Origin: Fibrobacteria bacterium GUT77
GTDB lineage: Bacteria > Fibrobacterota > Chitinivibrionia > Chitinivibrionales > Chitinispirillaceae
Direction of reading: 5' to 3'
Length of the DNA stretch: 8,085 nt
NCBI GenBank assembly: GCA_001462255.1
Contig: LIUJ01000122.1
Coordinates: 6,987-15,071 of the forward strand
The notes below the pieces were generated by a model. The model saw nothing but the letters and a program-made list of their open reading frames with translations. It was not told the DNA's origin and searched no databases. This document shows positions 6,712-8,085 of this stretch, piece after piece. The stretch's first letter is position 1. Every line of letters begins with the position of its first letter. The translations under genes and the position numbers were made by a program.

Positions 6712-7636
6712 AAAAAGCAGGCTTCTGTTAGAATACGGCTACAAAAAGCCGACAATGAAAAATTTATTGAAAAAGATCCCATTGCTAAGGCGTTTGGTAA
6801 CGGGGGCGCGGGAAATAAAAGCCAAAATAACCGCCCGTGTTTCAAAAACGGCAAAACCCAAGAGAAAAAGGCTTTTTTTTGACGTGCATATATGCGACCA
6901 CTGTAACTTGAATTGCAAAAGTTGCACAAATTTCTGCCCGATTGCGGAAAAGAAGAGCGTCGATCCGAACATACTGGAAAGAGACTTTAAGCGGCTTTCG
7001 GAATTAACGAACAGAAAATGCGATCTAAGCCTTATCGGCGGCGAACCCCTCCTGCATCCGAATATTGTCAAAATATTCGACTTGGTCAGAAAATATTTTG
7101 ATTGCGACGCTCAAATGGTCACCAATGGGATACTCTTGGCCAATCAGCCGGATGAATTTTGGCAAAGTTGTAAAAAGAACGCCGTAAAAATTGTCGTCAG
7201 CGTGTATCCGATTAAAATCGACGAGGAGAAAATAATCGCGCAAGCGCGAAGATTCGGCGTGGCGCTTAACGCCTTGGACAGAACCCAAAAAGCCTCTTGG
7301 TACAAGCATACGTGGGACCTAAGCGGTAGCCAAAACATTGAAAAAACTTACCGCAAATGCAAATGGGGAAACGTATGCGTCTATTTGGAAGACGGAAAGC
7401 TGGATCCTTGCGGCTTCCCGCTCCTAACAAAGCACTTCAATAAATATTTCAGTCAAAGCGAGCGTAAATTCGACGAACCGACGGAAGATGACTACGTGGA
7501 TATCTTTAAAGTAAACTCATTAGAAGAAATTTTAGAGAAACTCGCCAACCCCATCCCCTACTGTCGGTACTGTACGCTGACTTTCAACTATCCCGGCTGG
7601 GAAGCGTCAAAGAAAGAGATACAAGAGTGGGTTTAG
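6695..7636 (+). CDS. Radical SAM enzyme of the type found in polysaccharide clusters
   Basis: 313 residues from the ATG at 6695. The first 60 or so residues are a lysine/arginine-rich, partly amphipathic extension (KNLLKKIPLLRRLV, then KPKRKR) with no cluster motif; membrane or partner contact is possible. The radical SAM core starts with FFDVHICDHCNLNCKSC: C70, C74 and C77 bind the cluster. This closely follows the D-H-C-N-L-N-C-K-x-C pattern I recall from radical SAM genes within capsule and LPS loci. GGEPL is at 115-119 and VTNG follows. C-terminal cysteines C222, C228 and C239 (LDPCGFP) and C290, C293 (CRYC) suggest an auxiliary cluster. It is the last gene of the run and ends just before a hairpin terminator. 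Three 60-base lines counted by hand (starting 6721, 7021, 7441) have 21, 30 and 26 G+C, against 43 and 40 for lines 4321 and 6541, so composition differs from its neighbours. Substrate unknown. Confidence 0.85.
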   Translation: MNKKIEKSRLLLEYGYKKPTMKNLLKKIPLLRRLVTGAREIKAKITARVSKTAKPKRKRLFFDVHICDHCNLNCKSCTNFCPIAEKKSVDPNILERDFKRLSELTNRKCDLSLIGGEPLLHPNIVKIFDLVRKYFDCDAQMVTNGILLANQPDEFWQSCKKNAVKIVVSVYPIKIDEEKIIAQARRFGVALNALDRTQKASWYKHTWDLSGSQNIEKTYRKCKWGNVCVYLEDGKLDPCGFPLLTKHFNKYFSQSERKFDEPTEDDYVDIFKVNSLEEILEKLANPIPYCRYCTLTFNYPGWEASKKEIQEWV

Positions 7637-7644
7637 ACCGCAGA

Positions 7645-7685
7645 AAACCCCCGCAACTATAAAAATCAACGGGTTACGGGGGTTT
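7645..7685. terminator. Bidirectional hairpin terminator
   Basis: AAACCCCCGCAAC (7645-7657) pairs with GTTACGGGGGTTT (7673-7685) at 12 of 13 positions (one C.A mismatch at 7654/7676) around a 15-nt loop. It lies 8 nt after the last plus-strand stop. On the minus strand it ends in GGGGGTTTTC directly beyond the tRNA 3' end, so it can stop transcripts from both sides. It was probably the original terminator of the tRNA gene. Confidence 0.8.
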
Positions 7686-7854
7686 AAGAATGGCTGGTCA
7701 GGAGGGATTTGAACCCCCGACCCGGTGGTTGGCTACCTCCAACATCGAAACAGCCTTTTATAATTCCGTAATAGTTTCCCTCAATTCTATTGAGGTCGCT
7801 CGCCTTAATCCCGTCGCCGGCCTTCCAATCGGTTTTGGGTGTTATCAATGCCAT
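7684..7854 (-). CDS. Chimeric short ORF: phage tail-like N-terminus running into a tRNA remnant
   Basis: 56 codons, ATG at 7854 down to TAA at 7686-7684. A very strong ribosome site (GGGAGGAGG, complement of 7861-7869) sits 6 nt upstream, so the start is convincing. The N-terminus contains DWKAGDGIKASDLNRIEGN, a pattern I recall from phage tail-fibre/baseplate-associated proteins (W..GD....DLNRIE.N). From about residue 42 (PPGRGFKSLLTSHS) the codons are those of the tRNA 3' end and then the terminator arm, so this end cannot be the native C-terminus of a phage family. It is therefore probably a tail gene cut by recombination at the attachment site, though a naturally short protein is possible. 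It lies 41 nt after the endolysin stop, in the same orientation. Confidence 0.6.
   Translation of the reverse strand: MALITPKTDWKAGDGIKASDLNRIEGNYYGIIKGCFDVGGSQPPGRGFKSLLTSHS
7691..7730 (-). pseudogene. 3' fragment of a tRNA gene (probably tRNA-Gln); likely phage attachment core
   Basis: Read on the minus strand this gives the variable region GGGTC, T stem GGGGG, T loop TTCAAAT, T stem CCCTC, acceptor strand CTGACCA, discriminator G and encoded CCA (7693-7691). The T stem closes with one G.T pair. An intact gene would need TGGTCAG at its 5' end, i.e. CTGACCA on the plus strand some 70-90 nt to the right; it is absent, and no D arm is seen. The predicted U1-A72, G2-C71 and G3-C70 pairs with G73 match the identity elements of tRNA-Gln. 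The next bases (39-43, CCACC) may still belong to the tRNA. Beyond about 7730 the anticodon-loop positions read as C36 and A33, which fits neither Gln nor any normal tRNA, so the similarity stops there. Confidence 0.75.
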
Positions 7855-7860
7855 AAGTTA

Positions 7861-7869
7861 CCTCCTCCC
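7861..7869 (-). promoter_or_regulatory. Strong ribosome binding site of the tail-like ORF
   Basis: GGGAGGAGG on the minus strand, 6 nt before the ATG at 7854, between the endolysin stop and the tail-like ORF. Its strength is the main evidence that this short frame was really translated before or after the junction formed. Confidence 0.7.
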
Positions 7870-7895
7870 GTTATTCAAGTGAATAGTGAATTCTG

Positions 7896-8085
7896 TTACC
7901 AACTCGCCATAAACTTCTCCGGCGTACCCCACTGTTTTTTCAGCGTCGCCGTACTGTTGCCCGGCACGAAGCCTATGTCCTCGAAATGCGGGCTGTCTTT
8001 GTAACTCCGAAAGTCGCCGCCCCAAAATAGACCAAGCGTTTTCCCGATTGCGCCTACCTTCTCAAAGAACCGGTCGTTGTTTTCG
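7896..8085 (-). CDS. Peptidase M15-family phage endolysin, C-terminal 62 residues (partial)
   Basis: The frame is open from the right window edge to TAA at 7898-7896. The visible part reads RFFEKVGAIGKTLGLFWGGD followed by FRSYKDSPHFED, the conserved end of the M15 zinc peptidases (VanY/L-alanyl-D-glutamate peptidase type). Their members end in a W-GGD-x-x-x-x-x-D-x-PHF pattern, the His being a zinc ligand. Phage members cut peptidoglycan stem peptides during lysis. After that comes a roughly 27-residue tail ending KFMASW. The N-terminal half with the other zinc ligands lies outside the window. A host D-Ala-D-Ala carboxypeptidase of the same fold is possible, but the neighbouring tail-like ORF and att-like site favour a phage lysis gene. 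Confidence 0.75.
   Translation of the reverse strand, partial: ENNDRFFEKVGAIGKTLGLFWGGDFRSYKDSPHFEDIGFVPGNSTATLKKQWGTPEKFMASW

Larger units (their letters stand above)
7691..8085 (-). mobile_element. Left edge of a putative integrated phage or phage remnant
   Basis: The segment starts at the tRNA 3' fragment and contains, all on the minus strand and reading towards the host genes, an endolysin C-terminus and a tail-like ORF with strong ribosome sites. Everything to its left is a continuous host operon on the opposite strand. A tRNA 3' end without its 5' half next to phage-type genes is the classic signature of a prophage att junction. No integrase is visible; it, and the reconstituted intact tRNA, would lie beyond the right edge. 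Extent unknown; a degraded remnant or satellite is also possible. Confidence 0.6.

Noticed and set aside
7691..7790. Complete tRNA gene on the minus strand
   Set aside because: No 5' acceptor strand able to pair with CTGACCA, no D arm, and no proper anticodon loop (position 33 is not T) can be found to the right.
7690..8004. Plus-strand 104-codon frame starting MAGQEGFEPPT
   Set aside because: EGFEPPT is the well-known spurious translation of the antisense of a tRNA T arm; the real content here is on the minus strand (tRNA fragment, tail-like ORF, endolysin).
1..8085. CRISPR array, insertion sequence or tandem repeats
   Set aside because: No regularly spaced direct repeats, no transposase frame and no terminal inverted repeats seen; short TATATA runs near 1520 and 2520 are just coding for Tyr/Ile.

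Overview
The window holds a one-directional block of seven plus-strand genes (76-7636) that ends in a strong hairpin terminator. It is followed by a short minus-strand segment (7684-8085) that reads as the edge of an integrated phage. The bacterium is moderately GC-rich and Gram-negative-like. The best taxonomic clue is the secreted beta-propeller protein, whose C-terminus resembles the sorting domains of the type IX secretion system (T9SS). That points to the Fibrobacterota/Chlorobi/Bacteroidota side of bacteria, but the phylum is an inference and not proven here.

Region 1 (76-1128) is queD-queE, two consecutive enzymes of 7-deazaguanine (queuosine precursor) synthesis, 6 nt apart. Region 2 (1209-3416) encodes a 735-residue exported protein with a signal peptide, many propeller blades and a T9SS-like C-terminal domain. 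Its start is best placed at a GTG codon, not at the far-upstream in-frame ATG inside queE. Region 3 (3439-7636) is a tight four-gene run: a GT4 glycosyltransferase, a radical SAM enzyme with a cysteine-rich C-terminal region, a FemAB/BioF2-like acyl- or aminoacyltransferase, and a second radical SAM enzyme. Gaps are 1 nt or negative (4-nt and 17-nt overlaps), so translational coupling is likely. Together they look like a small cell-surface glycan building and modifying pathway whose product I cannot name. The last gene is visibly more AT-rich than the others and may have arrived separately.

Region 4 (7645-8085) begins with a convergent terminator hairpin. Next to it lies, on the minus strand, only the 3' part of a tRNA gene (acceptor 3' strand, T arm, discriminator G and encoded CCA; identity probably Gln). 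The matching 5' half is absent. In its place are two minus-strand genes of phage type: the C-terminal end of an M15-family endolysin running off the window, and a 56-codon reading frame with a tail-protein-like motif that reads straight through the tRNA remnant. The simplest explanation is an attachment-site junction: phage DNA integrated in the 3' end of a tRNA gene, with the intact tRNA and probably the integrase expected beyond the right edge.

The two most interesting points are this tRNA/phage junction, with its chimeric reading frame, and the two-radical-SAM glycan cluster next to a PorZ-like propeller protein.
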